Part shown: in pieces, positions 1-11,272 of the stretch
Layout: every line of letters begins with the position of its first letter
Numbering within the stretch: the first letter of the stretch is position 1
NCBI GenBank assembly: GCA_946406115.1
Contig: OX291557.1
Coordinates: forward strand, 17,888,501-17,952,500
Length of the DNA: 64,000 bases
Origin: Apoda limacodes
Taxonomy: Eukaryota > Arthropoda > Insecta > Lepidoptera > Limacodidae
Reading direction: 5' to 3'
Program-made: the position numbers and the translations under genes
The notes under the pieces: generated by a model
The model's database searches: none
What the model was told of the DNA's origin: nothing
The model's input: only the letters and a program-made list of their open reading frames with translations

Positions 1-139
1 TAACAGTACTAACTAATTTTGTTAACAAACATTTTAACGACGCAGCCGACCGTAGCAGGATTTTCGCTAATTTATTCACTGAACACTGAATTAGGAGAAT
101 CAACCTTGTTGCTTTATAACAAATGCCTCCATTACAGAA

Positions 140-287
140 CCGTAAACTAAGTTTTTCTGAAAGCAAAGAAGCCAGTCAGATGTTTTCGAAACGCTACTCG
201 AAGTGGAAAATTGTTCGACTTCGTATTAAGGCCGTTGTCCGGGCTATAGGACTGACCATTTATTTACCTTTGACACCAATACGAACT
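140..287 (+). repeat. Diverged interspersed repeat, copy 1
   Basis: This block aligns for about 148 bases with 1185-1329 in the same orientation. Both share CCGTAAACTAAGTTTTTCT near the left end, a central GAAACGCTACTCGAAGTGG, and AATACGAAC near the right end, with scattered substitutions and small indels. The open frame that runs through it (123-593) resembles no protein I know and its second copy is not open, so I treat it as non-coding repeat. The family is not recognised. Confidence 0.75.
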
Positions 288-1184
288 TTTCGAACGAACG
301 AATTAGTTAAATTCAAAAAATTCAGGCCTTTTTTTAGAAAAGGAGGCTTAGGCCATAGTCCACCAGAGAGAGAACTGTGGGAGGGGGGCGGATATCGGCT
401 GAGGGGAATCTGTCAATACACTATAGGCCTCTTGAAGAATAGTAGTTTATGCAATTGTTTCGTAAGTGCGTACTTTTCAAAACGAGTGCTGGTTTGTGAA
501 ACGAGGCGCAGCCATAGTACAACACGACTTTTATATAGACAAATTTCGTGCAACTGCATACACTGCTTTTTGTACGACTTGAAAAAAATATAATATTAGA
601 CTTTAATATAGGTAGTAAAAAAAAAAATTTTATTCAAATAAGTTTTTATTTATAATAGTAATTGTAACTTATATTCTGGATTATGAATGAATGAATCACA
701 GGGGACTACTAGTTGCGGAGGACGGGGGTACATTTTACATTTACTTCATTAATTTTTTTATTTACTCGTAATGTCTGCTAAAGCGAATCACGCGGCAAAA
801 ATTTGTCATTTATTTTTAATACAACGCCATCAAGCGAAAGCATGCTGCAAATGTGGCTTGTATTCTCTATTCTGTGGCGTACAGTTTACTTATTTATGTT
901 CGTGCTACTAAATACTACTAATATAATACGAATTTTGATTTTATAATTTCAAACTTCAAGTGCTTCAAAAATTGTTTAATATTTCAACACCTTGAAATTT
1001 GCGACAAATTGGGCCAAAAATAATTGTTATTTTCTCTACATTTGTATTTAAAAATATGATCAATATATTGCATAACAAACTGTATATTATAATATTTTAT
1101 TTTCCTGATCATAAAAAGTGAACACCCAGCAGTTAGGTAATTTTATTACTCCGAACATTTTCTGTTTTATTATTTAATACAAAG
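288..1184. other. No recognised feature
   Basis: AT-rich sequence between the two copies of the repeat. It holds runs of A and T and a purine-rich patch near 360-400 (AGAGAGAACTGTGGGAGGGG). I see no coding frame, no inverted ends and no recognised repeat. Confidence 0.5.
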
Positions 1185-1329
1185 CCGTAAACTAAGTTTT
1201 TCTCGAAGCAAATAAGCCAGACAGATGATCTCGAAACGCTACTCGAAGTGGAAAATTGTACCTTTTTCTGTTGAGTCCGTTGTCCGGTCTATGTGACCGA
1301 CTGATTTATCTTTGACACTCAATACGAAC
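1185..1329 (+). repeat. Diverged interspersed repeat, copy 2
   Basis: Second copy of the repeat at 140-287, same orientation, about 1,045 bases downstream. The match is strongest over GAAACGCTACTCGAAGTGG and weakens at both ends. The divergence points to two old insertions or an old duplication rather than a recent one. Confidence 0.75.
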
Positions 1330-1564
1330 CATTATAAAAACCGTAAAGCACCTGCAGCGCAATTTAAATTGGAGAGATTTTTTATATTGAAGAGAGTATA
1401 TTTTTCCAACAAAATTGGCTAAAAAGAGTCACGTAGATTGGCTATATACATATTTCGGCAGCAAAATAAACAAAAGAACTATTTCTGAAAATGAATTTTC
1501 TTAACGTGAGTAAAAATTAAGGCTTATCAACAAGTTAAGACCTATAGCCGTGTACGGCTATGCG

Positions 1565-1612
1565 ACTTTTTTTAAACCACTAAGGTGACAAACAAACATA
1601 TGACCCGCCAAT
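1565..1612 (-). repeat. 3-prime tail fragment of a non-LTR retrotransposon
   Basis: Reads TTTTAAACCACTAAGGTG then ACAAACAA, matching the ACTAAGGTGGTAAACAAG-type tail at 38529-38552, 35766-35800 and, on the opposite strand, 49855 and 50800. That tail ends the LINE whose endonuclease relic lies at 3559-4395. Only the extreme end is present, as expected from 5-prime truncated insertion. Confidence 0.45.
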
Positions 1613-2795
1613 AGAGCAGGAAAATTAAGGTAAATTAGGGAAGTACAGGTAGGTAGAGCACGTTTAGAAATATGAGGATTACCTAAAGGAAATCGTTAAT
1701 TATGAAGCAAATGACTTGTTAATATAATTTTGTAATATCTTTGTAGCGGATCATATCGTACCGCTATAAGCAAGGCTTTTGACGCCACGCGTCCTACATC
1801 GCGCTATCAAAAGTTTTTCCGGCAGTTCAACATATATAGAAACTGAAGTGCAAGTTAAGTGGCCCACGGCGGTCCCCAGGCATAACCCTCGCCTGGCAGG
1901 AGATATCCTTTTTGCCGCCGCACTACATCTTATATTTTATTTTATGCAAAAACCGATAGAAAGAATTACTAACAGAATCAAGAAAATTTTCATATAAATT
2001 TAGTTTTCTTAAGAAAAAAATCTAGTTTAGGAGCTAAAAAATGCATAAGTACTAAAACTCGTAATACTGCGTAAGTTTAACTGTTCAAAAAATTAACTGT
2101 TGAACTGGTTTTATTATATATAATAAGCATAACAACTGTCGGGAAACAAGATGGTAAACTGGTCAATCTTCGTACTATGGTTTTCTATTTTTTTTAAGCC
2201 TTACTACAAATGTTGTTCATCTAAATCAAAGTGGCATATGCTAACCACTTAAGTTATTTATGATAAAATGTTTATGACTTGTTTAAAAGTCAAGGACCTT
2301 ACCGTTTTTTAATCGACCACTTCCAGTTTCTTAAAACGTGCGTAGAATTATTTTTTCCCTCGATGTTATCTCTTTCCTGTGAGATTTCTCAACAATATTA
2401 TTACATTAAGTCACGAATATAGTTGAGATGGTGAGATAAGCATACATTAGTCACCAATCATATTAAAGCATCTACCAGAGCATGGTGAGGAAAGGTAATT
2501 GTTGACTAACCAAGGTTGGCTATCAGTTGTTAGTTCCTGACTTCATAACTTCATAATCACTTAGGAAGTAAGGAAGGATGCTGTGTAGCAAATTATCTAT
2601 TTTATTTCATAAAAATGATTTAGTATCTTTACCTTATCTTACTAATATGTGGTTTCATTGAAATTTCGCGCCTTGTTAAGCGATCCCAGGGTTGAATTAC
2701 TTACATAGATTAGTTTGGGTGTGTTTTGTTCACAGCTCTTATGTGTTCAATGCGAAATCATAATTGGATTCAAACTCTACTCTTAGTTTTTATGC
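1613..2795. other. No recognised feature
   Basis: Mostly AT-rich. A richer patch at 1775-1925 carries a 72-codon open frame (1779-1997) with no recognisable domain and a small CCAGGC/GCCTGG inverted motif. I do not call it a gene. Confidence 0.4.
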
Positions 2796-3110
2796 ACTAG
2801 CTTTTACCCGCGGCTTTTCTCGCGATTTTGTTGAATTTGTCAACTTATTCTGGGTGTCGATTATAAAGAAATTATTAACATAAAAACAATCCATATAAAT
2901 ATTATAAATGCGAATGTAACTCTGTTCTTTTTTTGCGATTAAGATGAAATTTGTCATAGAGATAGTTTGAGTCCCGGGGAAGGACATAGGTTACTTGAAA
3001 ACGTCAATTGAAGTCGGTTTTCTTCTGTAATTGAGGAGTTGCCCTTGGAATCCTACACCGAAAATCGAATTTAGTGCAGGTAGAATTTAGAACCGCGGGT
3101 AAAAGCTAGT
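2796..3110 (+). mobile_element. Composite short element with 18-bp perfect inverted ends
   Basis: The two ends are exact reverse complements: ACTAGCTTTTACCCGCGG at 2796-2813 and CCGCGGGTAAAAGCTAGT at 3093-3110. From about 2890 the right part is a plus-strand copy of the common lepidopteran short element, which opens AATATTATAAATGCGAA, has GATGAAATTTG and AGGACATAGG inside, and ends AAGCTAGT. The left part is a short minus-strand end of the same family joined head to head. The CTAGT terminus is typical of Helitron-like elements such as Lep1, which do not normally carry inverted ends, so a nested second insertion is the simplest reading. Confidence 0.7.
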
Positions 3111-3558
3111 AAACATTTATTCTGCAAAATCGGATGACGCAATAAAAAGTTTCATACAAAGTTTAAAGCGAGAAAAAGTAGCCTATAACCATCTCCAGGG
3201 GTTTTCATCTATTTTTATACTGAAAATATATTAAAAAATAAATTATTCTATTCAGCGGCGTAACAACAAACAAACAAACTAACTTTTGCATTTATAATAT
3301 AAGTTAAGTTAGGATTTAGGAACCATATTCTTTCTTACTCACTGTGTACAGTCGACCACAACTAAAAGTATTCCATGTCAACTAAAGGCGCATTTCAGTC
3401 AAACATTTATAAATAAAAAACTACTGTTGATTCTCATTGGCAGATTTATTCAATATCAAGCCAAAACAATTACCTAGACAGGAGTATTTAAGAAATGGAT
3501 GTTAAATTGTTGGTAACGAGTTGTTAATGAAACTTTAAACTGTTTGAAATAGTGTATT
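3111..3558. other. No recognised feature
   Basis: AT-rich spacer between the short element and the endonuclease relic. The stretch near 3125-3270 (TCGGATGACGCAATAAAAAG, AGCCTATAACC) may be old short-element debris, but I cannot support a boundary. Confidence 0.4.
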
Positions 3559-4395
3559 TCAGAGTATGGAGCGTAGGTACTTTGCAAAATTACGAGCCGT
3601 GCTCCAAGCCTCATACGCAGTATGCTTAAGAATTTTAGCTTCTCTGCAAGACCTATTAAACCATGGTCGTTTTTTGACGCCGGCAGCTACAGTTAGGAAT
3701 GAAACATTCCATACCAGCGAGGATTGTCTCAGTGACTGCGGCTGCGCAGACGTCAGGATCATCTGAGCTAAAGCAGAGCTGCCTCCACGGGTACGATGCA
3801 TAAAATTCTCGCAATCCGTCCCAGTCTGCCGTCTTATAGTGCCACACACGACGCCAATTAGTTGGCCCAGAAGGATCGGGTTGCATGACATTTGAGTCCG
3901 AACAAAACAGTGGTCCGAGGAGCCAAGAGGCGCATCCACTGAGACGGAGTATCCGTCCGGACGTGTAGTCAGCAGAAGGTCCAGTAAGGAGCTCGTATGG
4001 TCCTCTATATCTGGTATTCTCGTTGGAGAAAGTACCAGTTGAGAGAATCCATAGGTCGGAGCAAATTCATGAGCAGATATCCCTGCATAGTTATTAGTTT
4101 GAGAACTGAGCCACTCACGATGGTGGGCGTTAAAGTCTCCCAAAATAACTAGTTCTGCTGTGGGATATTGCTCTAGAACTTTGTCAGTCGTCAAACTCAG
4201 GTGCGTGAAGAGTCGAGTTACGTCCGTGTCACCGCTATGAGACCTGTATAGGCACGCATAGATACGAGTGTGGCTGCCGTGATCTACGCCCACCCATAAT
4301 ATCGACAGGTCCCTGTTTTCAAGGCTATGAAGTCGGTGACAGCAGATATTCTCCCGGAAGAACATACATACACCGGCACGACTCAAAAAATTGTG
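3559..4395 (-). pseudogene. Non-LTR retrotransposon endonuclease domain relic
   Basis: Decayed apurinic-type endonuclease (EEP fold) of a non-LTR retrotransposon; in a live element it nicks the target to prime reverse transcription. Counting residues from 4386 downward, GDFNAHH lies at 83-89, SPTRIPD at 120-126, and LGSSDH at 154-159; these are hallmark EEP motifs. The first residue is encoded by TTG, so no true start codon is present and the 5-prime part of the ORF is missing. Near 3886 the frame slips, and the family-like stretch with NWRRVWHYKTADWD is read in another frame (3886 to about 3700). It then slips back for the RPWFNRSCREA segment. The copy stops at 3559, before any reverse transcriptase. 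The motif style suggests a Jockey/CR1-like lepidopteran clade, by recall only. Confidence 0.85.
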
Positions 4396-4564
4396 CTAGT
4401 GTTTGTAGCCGGGATAATGAAGGTATGATGTGTTAGCACCTTAAAGCTTAATATTCCGCAATCGGATCCCTGGATCGAAGAATGGTTTTCACACACCTGT
4501 AATATGTTTAAACGAACTATCCAACGAGACACAACACCATGAGATAGGCAAAAAAAAAATTACC

Positions 4565-4746
4565 CTCTGTACCCTTTAAAACAAAATCTAAGATTTTATT
4601 TTACCACTTTGTCGGCGTGGTCAATATGGGTATACCCATACCAAGTTACAGCTTTCTGGTGTTAATAGTCTCTAATCTAAGCCGCAGATAAGCAGATGGG
4701 CATACCGAAACTATAAGGGTGCATTGTTAACTACGAAATCCTAAAG
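4565..4746 (+). repeat. 3-prime part of a GGAACCCTAAAA-ended short element
   Basis: Contains TTACCACTTTGTCGGCGTGG, then a block matching 41231-41300 (TTACAGCTTTCT), then CCGAAACTATAAGGG and the decayed terminus CTACGAAATCCTAAA. These are the final features of a lepidopteran non-autonomous element whose fuller copy is at 40839-41770. The left boundary is uncertain. Confidence 0.6.
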
Positions 4747-5667
4747 AGGCCGAAACTCCCGGGATTTTGAACTGCCAAACGGATTTTGATGAAATTGAAT
4801 AAATGCGACTCAAAAAGTCATTTATTAAGTTTCCTACAATGTTTTTTCGTTGCTGTACATGCGCATTTAAGAAAATTCATCTTCACAATGAATATGCGAT
4901 TATTAAATTAAAAATAAATAAAATAAGCCCAAATTTGGCACTTGGGGGTTTTTGGGGTCGCTAATCACGAACATTATTTCCAAAAAAGGTTTTTAGGGTT
5001 ACTCTAGACGTAGACAATATGTGCAGGTCATGATATTGACTCAGTTGTTTGATTTTTTTTTGTTCCGTTCAAAATCGTAACTCGTAATTTTAGTTTAACT
5101 CCAACAATTTTAACTTCATATTAATAGATTTTTCTATATTCTTCAACTAAATGGTTTTTTATGTCTTTAATTTTACAAAAAATATTATGCAGGTACTATA
5201 AGTGAAGGATCAAGATTTAAATAAAGTCGTAAATACATGTATTTAATTAATAATCAGTTAATTATATGAATAACTCATAATGATATGTAAATAATATTTA
5301 AAGTACCATATTATTAAAATTTTATATTAATCGATAGCTACCTAAGCTACCAACGTGGACGGTGTATATGTATGTATGTTAGTTTTGTATATATGTAGAG
5401 AGTTGCCGCTTCAACTACCTATTAGTTTATAATATCACGGCGTCATCCAGTAGAACCATATTTTTCTTTGTTCATAGGAAAAACTTGTTTAAGTGACTAA
5501 TTCGTTTTTATAGTCAGTCTCGTTTTTATGTGGTAAAAAAAACTGTTTACGAAAATAAAATGGTCGATACCTAAATCACGTTGAAACCAGTATTTATTAG
5601 TTGCCAGTATTTATTATTTGTGCTGTTAACTTTTCTCTACATACAAATTTAAATCAATTATCCCTAA
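4747..5667. other. No recognised feature
   Basis: AT-rich sequence with T-runs and a GTATATGTATGTATG patch near 5366-5380. No coding frame or recognised repeat. Confidence 0.4.
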
Positions 5668-5878
5668 TAATATTATAAATGTGAGAGTTTGGATGTTTGT
5701 TACTCAATCACGCTTCAACCACTGGACGGAAAATTCAAGTGCTCTTGCGGGAGTTACCATAACCGAGCTTAAACGAACTATAGCTGCAGCTATAGATTGC
5801 TATAACAAACTTCATTAGTATAATGAAGGAGGAGATAACCGAATGTAGGGCAGGCAGAGCTGCTAGCAAAACCTAGTT
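5668..5878 (+). mobile_element. AAGCTAGT-type short element, plus strand
   Basis: Opens TAATATTATAAATGTGAGAG and runs through CTCAATCACGCTTCAACCAC and ACGAACTATAGCTGCAGC to a degraded GGCAGAGC...AACCTAGTTT end. The order matches the copies at 31827-32134 (plus) and 29929-30228 (minus). It lacks the middle block with AAACTTGGTATACACATAGG, so it is internally deleted. Non-autonomous, Helitron-like by its terminus. Confidence 0.7.
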
Positions 5879-6392
5879 TATTATAAAAACACAAACAAAA
5901 TTTATTTTGTCAATTGTATGTTTTTTAAAATCGCTGTTGCGTTTGTTTGTTATCGTGTTACTTCTAAACGACTTGACCGATTAAGGTCATACTCAAACAA
6001 TATACATATTTTTTTTGTCAAAACAATGATTCATGCATGGCGTCAGGTGGGGCTGTTTTCAAGTTATTAACAAATTCTATATTTGTGGACTAAAATGATT
6101 TATATTTAATTCCACTATAATAATATACTTATATTGGTTTAGTGGCAAATAGAAAATAATTAAATATTCACTTAAATGACGCTGTGATCCATTTACTAAT
6201 TTATTTTAATTAATATTTTTGTACTTTTATAAAGTTCTACAATAGCTGCTCTATTATGAAGATAAATACGTATTTTATAATCTTTAAAATGGCTAATTCA
6301 ATATATATATGTATATTTAACTCATACAATATATTTAAACATATATTTCATTTCACCAGTTATTACAGTTGTTAAGGGCCCTCTTACACCCC
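5879..6392. other. AT-rich spacer, possible repeat debris
   Basis: The stretch near 5928-6070 (TCGCTGTTGCGTTTGTTTG, GACTTGACCGATTAAGGTCA) looks like another worn short element with the usual 'ACTTGACCGATT' core, but its ends are not clear. The rest is AT-rich with no recognised content. Confidence 0.35.
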
Positions 6393-6623
6393 ACTAGCGC
6401 CGCCATTAGATATCCTCAATGTAATCTTCGTAGAAAACGAATTTTTAAAATCCAAGTGGCCGTTTTTAGCAGAAATGCCAACTACAACTCACAGATATTA
6501 TTTAGAAACTATATAAAACCTTCTAGAAATAGCCTATGACTAGTTTTATATTTGCGACATTTGAATTTTAGAAATTTGTTTTCTACGAAGAGAAAATTGA
6601 GGATATCTAATGGCGGCGCTAGT
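6393..6623. mobile_element. 231-bp MITE with 62-bp inverted ends
   Basis: The left arm starts ACTAGCGCCGCCATTAGATA and continues TCCTCAAT...TCTTCGTAGAAAAC. The right arm (6561-6623) is its reverse complement apart from a few substitutions, ending TAATGGCGGCGCTAGT. The internal part is about 107 bases and has no open frame. Long inverted ends and small size mark a MITE of a cut-and-paste DNA transposon. No clear target duplication is visible, so the superfamily is open. Confidence 0.75.
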
Positions 6624-7150
6624 TAGCTGCTATATTCGCCTTAATTAAAAGAGGCTGACACCCGGGAGTTTATCCAGCTACAGGTTACCCCCTTCTGGGG
6701 ATAAAAACTATGAATATATAGATATATACCTATATTAATAAAAGAATTATAGGCGGTCAAATCAAAAGTTCAAAAAGCATCATGCTATATTGCTAAAAGA
6801 AATATCGTTACAAAAGTATAATATGCAGTTTATTTGTCAAAACTACTGTTAAATATAACACTAAAAAAAGGTTTCAAGTTAAGTCAATTTATACTTGGAA
6901 AAAAGTTATATTTTTTCTATAATAGGTCAAGTTTAAATATTACTTGTTTTAAATAATCCTGAGTAAAGAATAATGTTTATTATCAATTTTTTTTTTTTTA
7001 TAAGTACTTTTAGACTAAATCTAAAATATGCAGCGAAGTTAACAGAATTAGGGATGTATGAAACCTGAAACCTAATAAATATATTATTTATCGACAGTAA
7101 AAAAAATACCAAACAACCTACAACCATCTATCGAATTTACCGTTTCTGGA
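6624..7150. other. No recognised feature
   Basis: AT-rich, with a T-run near 6988. Nothing recognised. Confidence 0.4.
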
Positions 7151-7345
7151 CTTAGTACCTGGGCGACCGCGAAATCTCATGTTTTTAAAAAAACGCGTTT
7201 TTATAAAAAATACGATTAATATATATCGATTATAAGGTAAACTTAAAGAGCAAAACCCTATCTAATTACAAAATTTCGTCCAAATTGTTAGAGCCGTTTC
7301 CGAGATACGAAAATATATGTACAAGAAATGCTTGTTTAAATATAT
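7151..7345 (-). repeat. CTCGGAAACGGC short element, minus strand
   Basis: Begins AGTACCTGGGCGACCGCGAA and ends with GTTAGAGCCGTTTCCGAGAT. Reversed, this gives the AATCTCGGAAACGGC...GGTCGCCCAGGTACT layout of a lepidopteran short element whose plus-strand copy is at 17179-17484. No coding capacity. Confidence 0.6.
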
Positions 7346-8089
7346 TGTTACCAGATTCTTGAATAGGTATCTTAAATATGCGACAATCCTGTTTCCGTTT
7401 TTCTATCCTGTATTTACATGACATAATAGTCATGACAAAATATTTTTTTTTGGATTGTATATGCCAAGAATGTAGATCTATGACAATATCCACTATACAG
7501 TGATCACCTTAGTAGTGCAAAACCGTTTCTGAAAAGTTCCCGGAAAAATCTGGAATTCCCGTTAAAATATACTAAGTGAAAATGAAATTGTGTGAATTTT
7601 GAAGTACAGTTTTAGCGCAAAATCAATAAAGCCTTGTTCTCTGCTATTATTATTCTCAGGTCACGATCTACAGAGTAGTAGGGTAGGACAAGTCGATATA
7701 TCGCCAAGGTTACGTCCACCAGTCAACCTTGCCTAGGTGAGAGTCTGCAACCGATCAGATAATCTCAGACAGAAGACCAGTTCTCAGATCCGGCTGCGGT
7801 TTAAGTGTCAATGTCGTGGATTTCGTCCGAGGGTATTTTTTTGCTTTTGTTAGGACGTAATGTTTTACCTACTTTTTGATAATATCAAACGATTTAGATG
7901 ACGAAATATTTAAATTTAAATACGGCTTTTAGTGCTGTAAATTATTGGCTATTTAGCATTTTGCCATTTGCCAATAAAATAGTCTAATTTCTAATTCAAA
8001 TTATTACAATGAAAAATATCTCGAATAACCACTTCTGCTTATCTGATTGTTATTCCATCCTTATATTATATTCTTAATTCATACCTATA
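7346..8089. other. Unassigned, with a GC-richer patch
   Basis: AT-rich overall. The patch 7660-7830 (ACGATCTACAGAGTAGTAGG, GGTTACGTCCACCAGTCAACC, CTCAGATCCGGCTGCGG) is richer in G and C than its surroundings and may be an old retrotransposon fragment, but I see no motif that identifies it. Confidence 0.35.
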
Positions 8090-8620
8090 CAAGCTTACCT
8101 GGCAAACGTTGTTTTGATATCGCTTACACGAAAAAATGTTATAAATTGCATACAAACTCTATCGCCTATCCAGACTCAATTGACACCGAAAACATACTAA
8201 CTGCAGCTCAACTATAAGAAAACCTCTTATTCGTCGAAACAAGTCACGCTCCACATATTGTAAAACGATTGTAGTAATAAAATCTTCCCAGACGTGCGCA
8301 CATTTTACTAAAGTTTTTATCGTAATCGTGCAAACCCATACAACAACGCGGTATAACGTTCCCCGTCCCATTTCAAACAAATTTATACGCTCTCTTTTTA
8401 AAAACTTGATCTAACTAAACTAACATAATTTTATTATGAATGTAAGTTATTTTGCTACATGAACACAAATGTATTAACTCGACCACACCGCCAGCAGCGC
8501 CACCTATCAGGTCCAATTGTTAATCTAAACCATACAGGGACCCACTTAAATACACATACAAAAATTCATAAAAATCGGTGCAGGCGTTTAGGAGGAGTTC
8601 AGTGACGTACAAATGTACAG
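8090..8620 (-). repeat. Fragments of a GGCGAACGTTGTT-type short element
   Basis: The left end CTTACCTGGCAAACGTTGTTT resembles the ACTAGCTGTCCCGGCGAACG head at 14317. The right part at 8540-8620 (AAAAATCGGTGCAGGCGTTT AGGAGGAGTTCAG, read with the spacing removed) resembles AAAATCGGTTCAGTAGTTTAGGAGTCCA at 14484-14510. The 430 bases between differ, so this is either one worn copy with an insertion or two fragments. Confidence 0.4.
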
Positions 8621-9230
8621 AAGAATTTTTTTTTGTAAAATTAGTAATGATATGGTCTTACATTACACGCTGTAAACTTATTAATCAAGGGCTGTAAATA
8701 AACCTTTGTAATCGACAACCTACGCGTAGATCTATTGACCGATTGCTACAAAAAACTTGATATAAAAGTACCTACTTTATCACGTTCTTAGCAAATTTGT
8801 ACCCTAAAAAAATAATTATTTAGCAATAAAGACAAGTTTTATAATATAAAACAATATTATTTATAATATTTTCCCTTCGTTACTAACAAACTCTTGCTCG
8901 TTACTTTCGATTCAGTGCGTCTCGTAACGAGTTCTCGATACTCTCGATGTACATTCGATTATCTTCTCTCTATCAACTCGCCACCAGACTTGTCAAGTGA
9001 TTACATCTAGCTGAATGTGAAAATAATTAAATTTGCCAGGTTATTCATCTTCATGAATGTAAGTCTTGTTACATCAGCATTAATATTATTCGGTGTGACA
9101 TGTTATTAATGAACACGCTGTATATACAACGGGTGGATCTCGCATGAGATTAATTTGAAGTTCTTGCTTAACTATTATAATTTGTAAATTGTATCGGATT
9201 GTGTACCTTATTTTTGTAATATTTAATGTA
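8621..9230. other. No recognised feature
   Basis: AT-rich, with a TCG-rich patch at 8880-8990 (CTCGTTACTTTCGATTCAG, TCTCGATACTCTCGATG). No coding frame or repeat match seen. Confidence 0.4.
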
Positions 9231-9510
9231 GCTTTTGCCAGCGGCTCCACCCGCCCTAAGTTTAGTTATCAGCGTTGGATTCTTACGTCAACTTCTCAAA
9301 TGATGCTAATGAAGTTCGTCATAGTAAGCTATAGCTGTAGCTATAGTTCGTTAAAACTCGGTTATAGTTATTTCAGGATTAAACGTAGCGTATATCTTCT
9401 TTTAAGACCTAACCTATATGTGAGTCAAGTCTCATCCCGATCCGTTCAATGGTTGAAGCGTGATTGAGTAAAAAACATCCAAACTTTCAAATTCATAATT
9501 TAAGTAGGGT
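9231..9510 (-). mobile_element. AAGCTAGT-type short element, minus strand
   Basis: Starts GCTTTTGCCAGCGGCTCCAC, then AAGCTATAGCTGTAGCTATAG, TCTCATCCCGATCCGTTCAA and TGATTGAGTAAAAAACATCC. Read in reverse it parallels 31827-32134 over its whole length, so it is close to full length. The 92-codon frame on the plus strand here is a by-product of this repeat. Confidence 0.8.
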
Positions 9511-9525
9511 TAAAAGTGACAAAAT

Positions 9526-9570
9526 GAGCAGGAGGACCTAGTGTGTATGTATGATGACACACTCCTGCTC
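9526..9570. repeat. Small hairpin
   Basis: GAGCAGGAG (9526-9534) pairs with CTCCTGCTC (9562-9570), with an inner TGTGT/ACACA pairing. The stem is too short for a microRNA precursor, and no function is suggested. Confidence 0.5.
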
Positions 9571-9829
9571 TGCTAATTAAATTAGAAATATTTAGACATT
9601 AAACAATTGTTTATGTTTTAAATGTGATAACCTATATGTATTTATTAGTAAATAATCGTTAATTAACGTGATTTAATTTAAATATTATGTTAAATTCAAA
9701 TTTATGACAAACAAAATATTTTATATGCTTATTAATAGAGAAATCACCGTGTTAATGGTATGCCACCAAAATGTCAGTTAAATTTAAATATATATATATA
9801 AAGGTATAATATATGGAGGTTAATTTTAT

Positions 9830-10176
9830 CTTTTGAACCGGCTTGTTAGGGAGGCTGGAATTTGTGATACTTGGGTTCGAGATGATTTGTAATGACCCTG
9901 GAGAACAGCTTAGACATGTCTCAGAAGCAAAATGGTTCTATAGTTCTTCAATAAGGTGAAGTCTCCTTTTTTGAAGAAAAGTATGACCGCGTCTCTTCTC
10001 CAAGCTTCTGGCGTGGTGCCTTCGAGGATAACAGAATTAAAGAGACTCTGAAGGACTTCAAGTATCAGAGTTCCACCCGGTTTCAGAAGCTCTGATGTAA
10101 TTCCGTTATTTACCACCGATTTTTTGATCTTAAGCTTTGTAATTTGTTTATTGTGCAAAAAAGAAAATTCATGCAT
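9830..10176 (-). pseudogene. RTE-like reverse transcriptase relic
   Basis: Read from 10176 downward it encodes NGITSELLKPGG, then LFNSVILEGTTPEAWRRD, AVILFFKKGD and LLKNYRTILLLRHV. These are the early fingers motifs of RTE-clade reverse transcriptases, with the expected order and spacing. After RHV the frame is lost. A second frame continues with KLFSRVITNHLEP, then FQPP, a stop, and QAG. Palm catalytic residues are absent, so only about 115 codons remain. The nearby AT-rich flanks show neither 5-prime nor 3-prime parts of the element. Confidence 0.85.
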
Positions 10177-11272
10177 TTATTCATTTTTTGAAGCTCAATT
10201 ATTGAAGCCTACCCATCTATCAGTTGTATGTGACACGATATTTGTCCCATGGGAGCAATTAATCGTTCCAAAGCTACAAGATAAGATTAACCTCTTGTAT
10301 TTCCTTAGGGAAAACCTATTGATACATGTATTCTTGTAAACTGTTTAATGACACATACAAACATATATAATGACCTTCATTCTATATATACAATTATCAA
10401 ATATGTACCATACCATACTATTCCATATTATTCATATATATGTCGCAGCCATCTGGTTAAATTAGCTAGTTAATTGGGCGTTTAGGCAGACTGTTAAGTA
10501 TGGAAAAGAAATTATCAAATAACTGAACAGAATGTTATATTGAAACTTGGCTGGAATGCTCCGGTCGCTTCATATAAGAAACTTTTGTTAAAATAACTAA
10601 TTTTTCATCACACTTACTCGTAAACAGTGTCAGTATGTACAGGGAAAGCGGGTGCTAAGACCCGGGCTTTTTCTTTGTAAACATTAGTTTTCTCTAAGCA
10701 AAGCGCGCGTTCATAGAACCAACGGGTGGTAATGACGCGCCTATTCTGTCAAATATGAATAAAGCTGTACTGTGCTTATAAATAGGTTTTGTAGATATGT
10801 TTAAGTATGTTTTTTTACTCAAAAATGTGATCCAAAAGGCTTTTAAATAGCCTCTTGTTAGTAATTTTCTATGATTATTTTTCACTGATTATACAATGCT
10901 AAACGCGATGCTTGTAAATTGTTAGATACCAAAACATAAATCACGAAATGGTGAATAACAACCGACTTAACTACGTCGTTAACGTGTTTAGTTTTGTCTA
11001 TGTAATTGTCGTTTCCGTGTGTTTAATCACCGCAGACTGCTGTCCGTGAGAAGAGGGAAGACGTTTGCTTTCACCCGACGGATTCATTCACGGATCCGCG
11101 ATGACTTTCGTGTTTACTTTTTGATAATAGTGATTTGATAATACTTAGACTTGTTTACGTAAATTTATATGTCATAGCAATGTTTGGGATCGGTTTAACA
11201 GTAAAAGGTTGCAGGTGAAAGACAATTTGGTTGGCAGTTTTAAATTAATATATTTTTTATTCGGAACTAAAC
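10177..11272. other. No recognised feature
   Basis: AT-rich. A patch at 11025-11110 (GCTGTCCGTGAGAAGAGGGA, CGACGGATTCATTCACGGAT) is richer in G and C with no domain or repeat identity that I can support. Confidence 0.4.

Noticed and set aside
123..593. 156-codon open frame
   Set aside because: It overlaps a diverged repeat whose second copy (1185-1329) is not open, and it contains no recognisable domain.
9189..9467. 92-codon open frame
   Set aside because: It overlaps a minus-strand short element; equivalent by-product frames occur in its other copies (for example 63743-63967).
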